Origin: Rhododendron vialii
Taxonomy: Eukaryota > Streptophyta > Magnoliopsida > Ericales > Ericaceae
Direction of reading: 5' to 3'
DNA: 64,000 bases
Assembly: GCF_030253575.1 (NCBI RefSeq)
Contig: NC_080559.1
Span: 35,716,501-35,780,500, forward strand
The notes under the pieces were generated by a model. That model had not been told where the DNA came from. It worked only from the letters and a program-made list of their open reading frames with translations, and searched no databases. Position numbers and translations under genes: made by a program. Shown here piece by piece: positions 13,385 through 24,679 of this stretch; position 1 is the first letter of the stretch; every line of letters begins with the position of its first letter.

Positions 13385-13600
13385 ACAAAGACTTAGTTCC
13401 AATCGGTTGGGGTCGGCCATTGAGTTCTATCAAGGGTATTGCGATCCATGATATTATAAAAAACTAGATCCTTTCGAACTACCACCTCTATTGTAATATT
13501 GGTCTACCCTTCCCCTTAGCGTTAGCCTCAATGGTAACCATGTCATCCGTGGTAGACATGTTCAAGCAACCTTAATCTATTTTCTCTCATCTTGTCTTCT
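13385..13600 (-). repeat. Possible LINE-derived fragment
   Basis: The stretch contains CCAATCGGTTGGGGTCGGCC and, in reverse complement, AGATTAAGGTTGCTTGAACA followed by an ATGTCTACCACGG block. Such phrases are common in degenerate 3' parts of plant LINE-type elements. It has no intact frame. A near-copy pair around 13600-13690 and 13720-13800 (ATTCTGCAAAT...TTGTATCAGG) lies next to it. Confidence 0.3.
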
Positions 13601-15087
13601 ATCGGTGCTACCTCTAACATTCTGCAAATGTGATTACATATACTGGCCAAAATTTGTATCAGGCACACAACGTGTTTTGACAGTTCACTATGGAAATCTA
13701 TTTTATCTCCTCTTATCTTCTATCGGTGCTCCGTCTGCCATTCTGCAAATAAGATTACATATACTTGCCAAAGTTTGTATCAGGTACATAACGTGTTGCT
13801 CACTATGGAAAGTGGCACAAAAATTTGTAAGTATTTAACAAGTAGGTCACACATACTTGTTCAAATAACCCAGAAAATACACTCATTGCTATAAAAATGA
13901 GCACTTACAACATTATGTGGCCGCTTTCCAAGGGCAATGCTCTGTTGCTCATGGTCAACCCCTCCAACAAGCTGCAAAATATATGTCGAAGTCACTGACT
14001 ACCATGTTTGATCAGTGTAGAAGAACAAACATGAAGAATTTAAATCAAATTCTTCAAAAAAATAAAACACATAATATTTCCACGTGGCTATTCTTTTCCC
14101 CTTCCAGAAGAGTGGTCACAATAAAGTAACGCCAAAAACGTACTGTGGAGCACATCAAATACTAATGGTTACAAGGAAGAAAAGGGTTGGACTGAGAATA
14201 TCGATGGTAGTTCTTCATCAAGCCTAAAAGGTCAAGAATACAACGTCAAAGAAAATGGAGTTGGGTGGTTTGGGTTAGGTATTTATTCCAACAGTCACTT
14301 ATAGTTTTTCTTTTATTTTATATAGCTTCGTGTCCTGATCTCATTGTATTCACTTCTTCTGGTAATAAAATCGTACACTAACCCAATCAAAATAGACCCC
14401 ATCAAATACTCCTTAAACAAATTTGCATTAAAGAGTAGATGACAAAGTTAGGCCCTTCACCCTTGGTAAACAAGATGCCCATGGGACAGTTTTGGTCCAT
14501 AGGATAATACTTTCCTGATGAAGATACAAAACATATACAAATTGCATGGAGGTCAGGTGGGCAACTGACCAGACTCCCTACTTGTGCGAACACTTACTCG
14601 AAAGCTCACTTGTAATGTATAACGACAAGCAAATTGTGACTGGTTACAGGGGAAGTTGTATTTCACTCTTCAGCATCCACTATAAGCACCATCTAGCTCT
14701 TAATCAATGACAAATTGAGTATGCAGCCATAATCTAAGTTTATTGTACTCTCCAATTTATCTCAACTAATATCGTCTTCTTAAAATAAAATTGTAGTGCT
14801 TGCCACTACACGAACTTGCATAAGAACTTCCCTCAAGTGAATGAAATGAAACCATATCAAAGCTAAAAGGCAGGCCTTCCCCACTACAAAAGTGCATTCT
14901 TCAATTATCTATCCCAGTATGAACAACAAAGTGAACTGAATGTGAATATAACTATCTGGAAAAGCTTACTTAATGTTCCACTTTAAGGTACATAGATAAT
15001 GCAATGATTGACCACATTAGACATATTACATATGTAGTTTAATTGGAAGAAGACTCATATTACAATATAAACTTGTTTGATAAGTAA

Positions 15088-15480
15088 GGGTGAGTTCTTA
15101 TAAACTTAACTTATTTCATCGTTTTGTGTGTTTTGTTTGTCTTTTCTGAATTTTTGTTAGATTCGCGTGATTTTTTTTTGGATTAATCATTCGTCTTGAT
15201 GAGAGGAGTCTAAAAAGTACAAAATTATGACCAAAAGCCAAAAAAAAAAAAAAATTCACTAAAGACGAAAAAAGTATCAAACAGCTATCATTTGGAGCTT
15301 TGCCGTCTTATTTGAATTTTTTCAATATTGGTCCAATTTTTATACTTTTCCGATTCGTTTTGTCAAGAATCGAGATGAACAATTAACCCCCAAAATTACG
15401 TCAAAAAGCTAAACAAAAAGTTACGAAAAGTGAAAAATACCAAATATGTTCCAAACTTATAAGTTTAAGAGAACGCAACC
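15088..15480. mobile_element. Inverted-repeat MITE in helicase relic intron
   Basis: The left end GGGTGAGTTCTTATAAACTT and the reverse complement of the right end, GGTTGCGTTCTCTTAAACTT, are similar, and the interior arms also pair loosely (CGTCTTGATGAGAGGAGTC against CGATTCGTTTTGTCAAGAATC). No coding capacity. It appears related in style to the hairpin elements at 61245-61602 and inside the hAT element at 28248-29213. Confidence 0.5.
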
Positions 15481-16340
15481 TAAGACTACTTAACAATTCT
15501 ATCATGGAAATCATAATTAGAAGCCTAAGCTTAGTTTCTTCTGGGTCATCTTGCATTTTCAGACATGTAATAGCTACATAAAACGGGAATGATATGTACA
15601 GTCTAACTATCTGGTTATAGCAACTATCAAAGCTCATAAGACATACAAAGCCTCGTACACGTGAAATGCAAGTATTAAACAGAACTCACCACAGCACACT
15701 TCAAACCGATACCTGACCCTAAAGCTTTGAACTGTTCAGCAATCTGGATAGCTAGTTCCCTACAGTAAGAAGGGAAAATAGGATATATTCTCAAAATAGG
15801 TGATGATTATGTGCCAGCTCATTCATACTAGCATCAAACAAATTAGTTGTTTAACAAACAGTGTGGGGGAGAGCACACAAGCAAAGAATGGTTGAGAAGT
15901 TTCCAAAAGGGCTTGGAGAATAGGAAGTGTGAAAGCTCCAGTTTTACCAGATCCTGTTTGCGCAATCCCAATCAGGTCCTTCCCTATACACATAAAATCC
16001 ATACTGCAAAAAGATCAGCACATCAAGTAGATCCTAGAAAGAGAGAGAAATGCCACATAAAGTTGGTAGACTCAGTACGGATGACTAGGGAAAAATGTAG
16101 TGGGTGAATGAAAAGAAACAAACACAAAGGAAGTAGTTCTAAACAAAAGCAAAAAGCACACAAAACTTGAAGGTATATGAGATAGATAAACAAAGCGAAA
16201 GAACCTTCAAGTCCATGAGGAATGGCTTCGACCAGTATCTTGGAAGGCTGTTTCCAACCTAGACTATGACAAGCCTCTAACAACATATCACATAGTCCAA
16301 GATCTTTGAATGACTTCACTACTTCTTCATCATTTGCCAT

Positions 16341-18900
16341 GTTTGAACTAGTAATCAACAGAAGAAAAACAATTAATCAAGCTAAATACCCACAGAAAGT
16401 ATTCCATCTACATCTAAAATACTAACCACCTTTGCTATCACTGAAATGTTAGCATTCAAGATTTTGTGTTTTTTGAGTGCAAGGCTGCACGCAGGAGGAG
16501 CTTTTACTTACGAGGAGCTTTCACAAGATTTTGGGCACGACCAAAAAGTGTAGCCCGAGCGAGAGAGAAGGAAACGACCACAGCCACATCGCCTAGGTAT
16601 CAAAGTAAGATGAAGTATACAAGTATGAGGGCCCCTCACTTCAATATCTAACTTTGGGGGTTGAGTTCTACTCCTCCCAAGACAATGTAACATGGTATTT
16701 GAACTAGGTACCAAGGTATGTGTCTCCCACCTCCATGCGGCGGGTGCGGTCGAGTGAGCACGCTGCATGTGAGAAAGGGTGTGAAGCGAAGTTCATCGCC
16801 TATGTATGAAAGTAATATGAAGTATATAAGCGCGCTGGCTCCCTCACTTCAAATAACTAGCTTTTGGGGTTGAGTTCTATCCAAGACAATGAAACAAAGC
16901 GCTAATAGATTCTAGGGTTTTTTGCAAATCTTTTCTAGGGTTTTCTTAGGCGAATGGCAACGGGTAGATATTGGGATATCTGTACCCGATATTTGCATCT
17001 GCCCCAATAGCTGTGGGGAGGTGAATAGTCCCATAACCAAACTAAAAGGGGTTCGGGTACCCAGACCAAATGAGTAACCACGACAAACTCTAGATTTTTT
17101 AGACGAGTACAAACAAAGGTAGATGAGTATGCACTACACTTTCTCTTCAAACTAATTGCAATAGTCAAGTTGTTTTCATTAAACTATTTTAGTTGATGTA
17201 TGTGAGTATAATGACTTGCCTAAAAACCATGTTTTTGCTTTACTCAATTTAGTCTGTTTAGTCAATAAGGGAAACTTCCTTTTTTATTTTTACGGTTAAG
17301 TGGAAACTTAACGAACTTGAGGTAGCGGAGAATACAAAGCTGAGATCTGCCTCGACTTTTGTAGCTTTTAGATTCGAAATAGGCATTCTTTCTTTGTTGG
17401 TTTTCCACTGTCTAATGTTGCTACAAAGCGGAGGAAAAAAACACATTATATACACAGATGTATTTTTGCAAAAATACATGCATATACATACAGATCGGAC
17501 ACGCAGGCAGTACATACTACGTAGATACAAACTATACCAGCACGCACGCACGCAATACCAGCCCGGCAGTCGCGGATGGTCAGGGAATCGAACGTGTATG
17601 CGAAGGCAACAGCGATCGATAGGAAACAGTATCATAGACTAGGAATCCGGCCGGAGAAGAGTGAGATCGACGGAGAAGAGGGAGATCGGAGCCGGCCGGA
17701 GAGGAGGGAGGTGGACGGCGGAAGCGGCTTGATTAGGGTGAAAAAATGAAATACAAGAAAAATACACCTCCCATCCTGTAAAGTTCAGCACTTTCACTGT
17801 TTCAATCGTATAAAAAAATTAATTATATTTTTTAATTTATAATATTTTTTATAAATAATATAAATATTGTTTGATAAATTTTAATTTGTTGTATTAAACA
17901 AAGTTTAAAAAATTATCTAAAACATTATGAATTAAAAGTTATATGCAACTTAAAAATATTACACACATTTCTGAAAATGAGAAACTTTATAAAACGAAGG
18001 AAGAAAAAGAAGTATTAATTGAAAGTGAATTTTCTTGTATACGTAATTCATTTAACCATAATTATATAGTAACTTTGACCCCTCTCTCTTTTCCCCTTTC
18101 TTAAAACACAAAAAAATTACACTTCCTAGTGAATGTCAATTATTTTTCTTGTCTTATCATAATTCATTACATAATTAACATAACAAGGATAAGTTAAAAA
18201 ATATTTCAATTGCAAGATTTTTTCCGAACTTTTGCATTTTAATTAAACGCATGTAAGAAATTCTTTTCTTTTGACTTTTTTTTTCTTTTTTTTCTTTTTA
18301 GTATATATATGTTTTAGTCAAATAGATCTCTATCTTCTCGTTATATATATATATATATATAAAATAAAGATATAAGAAGGAATAACCCTAAGGATTGTGA
18401 TTTTAGTACTCCAAAATTAAACTGTAATGATGCACAAAACGACGTCGTTTTAAAGCCCCTAAATCAATTTTTAAAGTGCTGAAATTAATTTCCTAACCCT
18501 AAAAGCATTTTGTGTACATAAAGGGTATTTTCATACCCTAAACCTCCACCAAAGGATTTAGGTTGGTAGGTTTGGGGATCGGTTCGAAACTAAACGCGTA
18601 ACGTTAATCCTCCACCAAATGATTTAGGTTGGTTTGATTGGAGGATCGGTTCGGAACCGAACGCATAGCCCTAAACCTCCACCAAAGGATTTAGATTGGT
18701 TGGGTTCGGGATCGGTTCGGAACTAGGTTGGTTGGGTTTGGAGTCGGTTCGGAACCTAAAGCGTAACCCTGAACCTCCACCGTACCTATACCAGTGTGCA
18801 AAAAATCATTTACGATTTGGAAAAAAAAAAAAGAAGAGCGGATTAATTCGGTATAAATTGACATCCCTACAGTGAGTAGGAGGGAAAAAAGGAGCGAACC
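16341..18900. other. Intergenic region between helicase relic and PEPPER-like gene
   Basis: No gene was recognised. Two related ~100-bp blocks at about 16585-16685 and 16790-16895 (shared CATCGCCTA, GAAGTATA, CTCACTTCAA, GGGTTGAGTTCTA) look like retrotransposon LTR debris. The 17640-17745 part is GC-rich with CGGCCGGAG repeats and may belong to a leader of the helicase locus. Bases 17800-18400 are very AT-rich and end in an (AT)n tract near 18341-18360. Confidence 0.4.
18541..18785. repeat. ~67-bp tandem repeat in PEPPER-like promoter
   Basis: Units start near 18541, 18607 and 18674 with AACCTCCACCAAAGGATTTA or a close variant, each continuing to a GGATCGGTTCGGAAC block. A shortened fourth unit runs to a last ACCTCCACC at about 18774. 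The array lies roughly 260-500 bp upstream of the start codon of the KH gene. Confidence 0.8.
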
Positions 18901-19046
18901 CTAGTTATCTCCACGTCTTACGGTACAAGTACAACAACGCTCCTCTGGTTCCCCCACACCACAAAACCCTCCCTCCCTCTATATCTCTCTTTCGCTGGTT
19001 CTTCTAAACCCTAACTCTTCAAACCAACAAACAGACTCTCACTTCA

Positions 19047-20980
19047 ATGGCTTCTACACCCTCTGCTGTTATTACGGAGCACGTCGAGAACGGCTCAGCC
19101 ACCGCGCCAGGACCCGATCCAGAAATGCAGACATCATCGGATGCGACGCCGCAGGCCGAAACTGCCGCCGTCGACGCTACCACCACAGCCGCCGATGCCG
19201 TAACCGACGCAGCAGAAGCACCAGAAACCGAGAACGATCCCACAGAAGCACTAGCAGGGGCGGATACAGTTAAGGTCGAGACTGCCGAGCCTGCTGCGGC
19301 TCCCGAGCCGGAACCGGAAGCGGCTAAGTGGCCCGGGTGGCCCGGGCACTGCGTGTTCCGGCTCATTGTGCCTGTGCTCAAAGTGGGAAGCATTATCGGA
19401 CGGAAGGGCGACCTCATCAAGAAAATGTGCGAGGAGACTCGCGCCCGCATTCGCGTCCTCGACGGCCCTTCTGGTTCTCCTGATCGTATCGTGAGTCTCT
19501 CTCTATGTTTTTTTTTTGTTTTGATTTTGTGGTATTGCTGTGATTTGGTGACGGTATAATGTGTAGTTTTACGTAGGTATTGGGGATCTTAATTAGGGTT
19601 TCAATTTGGGCAACTATGGTCAATTTTTTTAGAGATAGAAACACGTGTTAGGTTAGTTGAAGGTATGACAGGGTGGCTGACATGGTTTCATTTGATTAGG
19701 CATGAATTGGTTCGAGTAAGATTTTGGGGTAAGATATGATTGGTTTGAGATTCGAGTTGGTGATACTTGAAAGGAAAGAGGAGAGAAGTGTTGATCAGTT
19801 CTGGTTTGAACTTCTTTTGGGACAATGAGCCGGCTTTTGTGTGGAAGACTTGATTTTTTTGAAGGTGAATAAGTGGTGAAAACCTTATTGATCACTGATA
19901 CAGGGTTCATTTTTTCTGGTTTTAGAAAAAGTAAGGTGGGACTTTGGGTAGCACAACTGGTTGTAGAGTGGTTTTCAACTTTTTCTCATGTTCCTTTTTT
20001 TTTTTGTGTGTGTTCGGGCTGACATTTGTATTTCGAAATTGCCTAGTTTGTAAACGCGGTCTATTTCTTGTATCTACTTGTTGCATTGTGGCATGTAGTA
20101 ATAAAACCTGCTATGCCAATTTTACAAGGTTTGAAGAGTGGGCATCTTTTTCCTCTCAAATTTTACATACTGAACGGCTTACTACATGCTCTAGATTTGA
20201 TAGGAGTGTCTGCGGGCAGTATTTCAGTATTACTCCAGTTTACTTTCGTCGTTGTTATGTATTTTCCATCTGGCACTAACCTTGTATTGGAAGTCAATAC
20301 ATTTTTTGTGCTAGGTTTCATCTCTGTTAATTTCTATTTAACTATGCGTTTCACTGAACTCTTTCACCTTCTTCTATGAGAAATCATATTCTGTATTACA
20401 ATTTAAGCCAAACACTAGTGCCTCACAATTGCCTCATTGTTACCATCCACCAGCCTCTTTCTACTAGCTTGCTAATATTGTATTTGTTTCTCGTTATTAG
20501 TATCATTTTTCCTTTCTACCACTACTACCACGACTACTATTTGAGAAGCTACTAGCTTACTACTTGCACGATCCCATTATCATGGGGCCATCACCACCAC
20601 CACCACCACCACCACATAGGTTTTCCCACATTCTTTGCAATGCTTCTCCTGAGAAATCACTAGTTTACAATTGCCACTTGCCATCGTTTGCGTTTTCTGG
20701 TGAAGTGCAAAGTATTTGGGACATTCCAATTCTAATGCTTCCTTGGGATGTATTATTTTAATGTCCATATATAGGTCTTAATAGCTGGGAAAGAAGAACC
20801 TGAAGCACCACTGTCCCCCGCGATGGATGCTGTTATAAGAGTGTTCAAACGGGTCAGTGGACTATCTGAGACTGAGGGTGATGGTAAAGCAGCTGGAGTT
20901 GCATTTTGTTCTATCCGGTTATTGGTGGCATCCACACAGGCCATAAATCTAATCGGAAAGCAGGGCTCTTCAATCAAGTT

Positions 20981-21021
<41 letters not shown>

Positions 21022-24000
21022 CTGGTATGCTTGAATTGTTTCATAATTTTATGAATTGTTTCATAATTTTATGAATTGTTTCATAATTTTATGAATTGTT
21101 TGTTATTACTGGGCTATTGAGTACCATCTGTTACAGTATCTTCCTGTTATAGTGGCAATTACCGACCTTACCTGTCATTTGATGGGTCATCCATACCGAA
21201 CATTAGGAATACTTCCAACTATGAAAATGTTGAAATGCTGTTAAATGTGGGGAAGGCTCTCTGCAAAGTAAATGTTTCCTACCACATTGATGCAGTCTTA
21301 AAAATGACGGGCATGGTCCTGTGGCGTAGATGTTGAAAAACTCTTGTACCCGGTGTACTATTCCTTAACCATATTTCGTATTAGAACTGCTTTAGTACTA
21401 CTCCCTCCAAATGGCCCCCCATGCATTTGTGGATATGGTTTTATTTAGTTTATTGTCTTTTCAGATCTTGTTCTCCTTAATCCCTCTCTCTGTATGTCCT
21501 CACTTTTTTTTTTGTCCAAGTTGCTTAACATTTCTTCTGGCAGATGAGGTTCCCTTTTATGCCAACTCAGATGAGAGGATTGTGGAGTTGCAAGGAGAAG
21601 CTCTCAAAGTTCTTCAAGCTCTGGAAGCTGTGGTGGGGCACCTAAGGAAGTTCTTGGTGGACCAAAGTGTGCTTCCTTTATTTGAAAAGATTGTGAGTGG
21701 TTTTTGTGTCTGTTTACTAGATTAGTAGATTATGGGACTGTGCACTTATATTTCATGTCTTCTGTTGCAGAACAGTCCCGCCCCCCCACAGGAACGCCCA
21801 GTTGAGAACTGGGCTGACAAGTCAATGCTGCTTAGTGCTTCTCAAACTGGGATGGGAACTGATTATCCTCTTTCGGCAAAGAGGGAGTCTCTATTTTTTG
21901 ACCGTGAAACTCATCTGGAGTCTCATATGCCCTCATCTGGAATTTCACTGTATGGCCAAGATCCTGGACCTGCGGGAATGCGTTCCACAGGGCTTGGGCG
22001 TGCTGGTGGCCCTATTGTTACCCAGGTTAGTTTAAACGGTTATCTTATTAGTTAGATAATTAGATAACTAGATTAGTGTTTTAAATGGCGAAAGGCGCAC
22101 CGAGGCGCAACGGTCCCCTGGGGCTTTAGCACAAGGCGTGAGGCGCGGCGCGTGCTTTATTGACGCGAAGCGCAAATTTTTTTTTTTCTTCGCAACGAGG
22201 CAAATTTTATTAGAATAAGTTTTCAACACAAACACTTGTAAAACTTTCAAATGTCATAAAACATAACATGTCAATGGTTAAACGAAAGTACCAAACACTA
22301 AACATAACATATCACCCATGAAAAGCTTACATAATAATGTTTAGCCCTAGTGACATAACATAAGGATTAAAGGCTATAAAATCTAGAGGCATACAGAGAC
22401 GTGGAAGAGACAGAAACTTCGATTTTCTACAGTCTAACTAATTTGAAATTTTGATTTTTTGTTATGGAAGGAATAAAAAAATAAAAAAAACAGAAAAAAC
22501 AGAGATGTGGGAGAAGAAGAAGAAGAAGAGGAAGGAGAAGAAAAAAAAAACAGAGATGCGAGAAGAAGAAGAAGAAAAAAAACCAGAGACGCGAGAAGAA
22601 GAAGAAGAAGCAAAAAAAAAAAAAAAAAACAGAGACGTGATGAGAAGAAGAAGAAGAAGAAAAAAAGAAGAAGAACAGGGACGTGAGAAGAAGGAGGAGG
22701 AGGAGGAGCTTACCTGGAGCTACTATCTCTCGATCGAACAGGAGGAGAAGAACAGGAGCAAAAGCAGCTGTCGTTAAAGATGCTCTGCTGGGTATGATCG
22801 ATTAGGGTTGAAATCGACTTAAAAGAAAGAATTATTCAGTGCATTGCGAACATGTTATGTATGGATGAGAGCCGTCAGATCTGATTTTTGGCTCACCGAC
22901 GAAAAGCGCGCACCTCAGCGCTTTGCGCCATGGCGCGCGCTTCAGCGCCTTAGGGTTCTGCGCTATAGCCCACATCTTCGAAGCGCATGCCTCGCGCTTT
23001 GCGCTATAGCGCGCGCTTTTTAAAACACTGAACTAGACAAAGTTTTGACATCTTGGCGACAGATGTATCCATTGGTGGACACTGGACAGTAGTGACGTAT
23101 ATTACATGATTGAAAAGGTGGCTTATGATCCAATTATAATTTGAACACACTGTATTTACACTAATCAATCCCTGTTCTCCTTTACATATACTTAATTGTC
23201 AATATTATAATCTCGAAACTATAGAATACATGTTTGGTCTTAGCTCTTAATGTTCACGCATCTTTTGGAGTATTCAGGACGAGAAAACTTCGTACTCTTT
23301 TTACATGTTAAAATATTTAGGGTGTCATATGCTCGTAGCAGTGCTTGTTAATTTTCTAGAGTACGATGTACATGGTACATGGATAGGTAGTCGTTCACGT
23401 TTTGCCTTGTCTTTGTGTTATGTATAATCATCAGTATTGTGTCGAATCTGTGTCCAACTTCTGCATGAATGCCTTCTTAAATATGGAGCTTATCAATGAA
23501 CAAACTTTGTAATTGTCATCCTAAGCTTTTTGTGTTTACCATTTTGGAGGCACTTTGTGCATAACAATGGTATTTTTGGGGTCTGGACTGTGTTGGATTA
23601 CTTTGAGGTTAATAAAAGAGCATAGGTTTTGTGGACTTCATCAGCTTCTCCTTGATCTATTGTTATGTATAGTTTGGTCTTTGTCTGATGCTTGCTTCCT
23701 TCAATCAGATTGCACAAACAATGCAAATACCACTTGCTTATGCTGAGGATATAATTGGGATAGGAGGGGCTAATATAGCTTATATCCGGCGTACAAGTGG
23801 GGCCATCCTCACTGTTCAAGAGAGCAGAGGACTTCCGGATGAGATCACGGTGGAAATTAAAGGGACCTCATCTCAGGTTCAAGCTGCTCAACAGCTGATT
23901 CAGGTAGCATTCTCTTTTCTCTGTTTTAGTTGGCAATGAATGTTGTGAAAATTTTTGTTTGGTATAATATTTGGTAATGTGAATGAGGAAGTTGTAAACA

Positions 24001-24679
24001 TTAAAATTTTCGAATCTTCAACCATTTCTAATGAATTCCATTTTGAAAATCAAATGATCTGCAGTTTCTCGTAATTGATTCCTAACAGAATGTTTATGAA
24101 AATCAGTTTCCCCAATTGTGGATTCTCTATGTTTAAGGGGATAGTTGTGGAGAAAGAGACTAAACAGAAGTTTGGCTGAATGTCTTGTTTGCCTTTCTGT
24201 CTCTGTCTTGTTATTGCTACAAATAAGTGGGAGAAAGGAAGTTTTTGCAAAGTTATTATGGCAATCTAGCAAGTTTCAATGAGGGTCTGCTTATATCAAA
24301 ATGCTATAGGGTGGAATACAGGGATTTTATCGAGTCCTAAGATGTTTCTTTTTCTGATAATTAAGTCCTAAGATGTTACAGCTGCATGTTGTTTCTTTTC
24401 TTGCAACCTTAGTACCCGAATGTATGGAACTCCTTTAAATTCCTTGGAATATTTGTGAATGTATCCGAAAATAGTTTGATTATCATTTCTTTCTTGCAGG
24501 AATTCATCAGCAGCCACAAGGAACCTGTCAGTAGCAGTTATGGAAGGATGGACACTGGTTCGAGGTCTTCTTACTCTCAGCTGGGCAATACTACCTACCC
24601 ATCATCTTCCTTATCGGCACAATCCTATGGTGGGTATGAACCTTCCGACTTCGGTGGATATGGTAATTACAGGTACTAG
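19047..24679 (+). CDS. PEP: Triple-KH RNA-binding protein, PEPPER-like
   Basis: The gene encodes a nuclear poly(rC)-binding-type protein with three KH domains. Arabidopsis PEPPER acts in pistil development and, with FLK and HUA factors, in flowering-related RNA processing. Exons: 19047-19490, 20775-21024, 21544-21692, 21771-22025, 23709-23903 and 24500-24679, all GT..AG with matching phases, giving 490 residues. Residues 1-93 are an Ala/Glu/Thr-rich low-complexity region. After the family signature KWPGWPG, KH1 (about 101-175) has GRKG, KH2 (191-265) has GKQG and KH3 (370-438) has GIGG as the GXXG loop. The C-terminus is Tyr/Gly/Ser-rich (GGYGNYRY, stop). Phrases such as [21 protein letters not shown] and AYAEDIIG match PEPPER better than FLK or HEN4. 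The start is the first ATG in a GC-rich frame. The introns carry a 20-bp tandem repeat and a TIR element. Confidence 0.94.
21035..21104 (+). repeat. 20-bp tandem repeat beside exon 2 donor of PEPPER-like gene
   Basis: ATTGTTTCATAATTTTATGA is repeated three times in a row without change and followed by a partial fourth unit. It begins about ten bases after the gtatgc splice donor at 21025. Confidence 0.9.
22075..23029. mobile_element. TIR transposon in PEPPER-like intron 4
   Basis: The ends are AGTGTTTTAAATGGCG on the left and, reverse-complemented, AGTGTTTTAAAAAGCGCGCG on the right. The sequence aactaga flanks it at 22066-22072 and 23031-23037, a likely target duplication. The right end is packed with GCGC and CGCTTTGCGC motifs. 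The interior has a long purine tract of AAG/GAG triplets (about 22480-22710). Its Lys/Glu-rich frame is low complexity, not a gene. Confidence 0.65.

Larger units (their letters stand above)
5781..16340 (-). pseudogene. DEAD-box RNA helicase RH10/DDX47-like, middle exons missing
   Basis: The locus matches plant RH10 (DDX47/yeast Rrp3), a nucleolar helicase of pre-rRNA processing. Seven exons can be placed with correct phases: 16205-16340 (MANDEEVVKSFKDLGL, LGWKQPSKI, GLEG), 15860-15983 ([26 protein letters not shown]), 15690-15759 (ELAIQIAEQF), 13909-13971 (LVGGVDHEQQ, GKRPHNV), 8819-8930 ([14 protein letters not shown], motif VI), 8188-8276 (FPAQEEEALLLLERVSEAKR) and 5781-5894 (Lys-rich tail, stop). 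Between 13909 and 8930 I found no exon for VATPGR, DEAD, SAT, or the first three-quarters of helicase domain 2, about 215 residues of the family. Motif Ia reads PTLELA instead of PTRELA, and the residue before motif VI (usually KDY) is Val. A GC-rich, pyrimidine-rich stretch near 17600-17750 could be an upstream leader exon. I infer a pseudogene, unless exons were missed. Confidence 0.78.

Noticed and set aside
18541-18785. Regular repeats that could suggest a CRISPR array
   Set aside because: Repeats are head-to-tail without unique spacers, in plant nuclear DNA.
19019-19450. 143-codon open frame antisense to PEPPER-like exon 1
   Set aside because: It mirrors a GC-rich Ala/Glu-coding exon and has no recognisable protein features; the sense frame has KH motifs and proper splice sites.
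22451-22777. 108-codon Lys/Glu-rich frame
   Set aside because: Low-complexity AAG/GAG tract inside a transposon.
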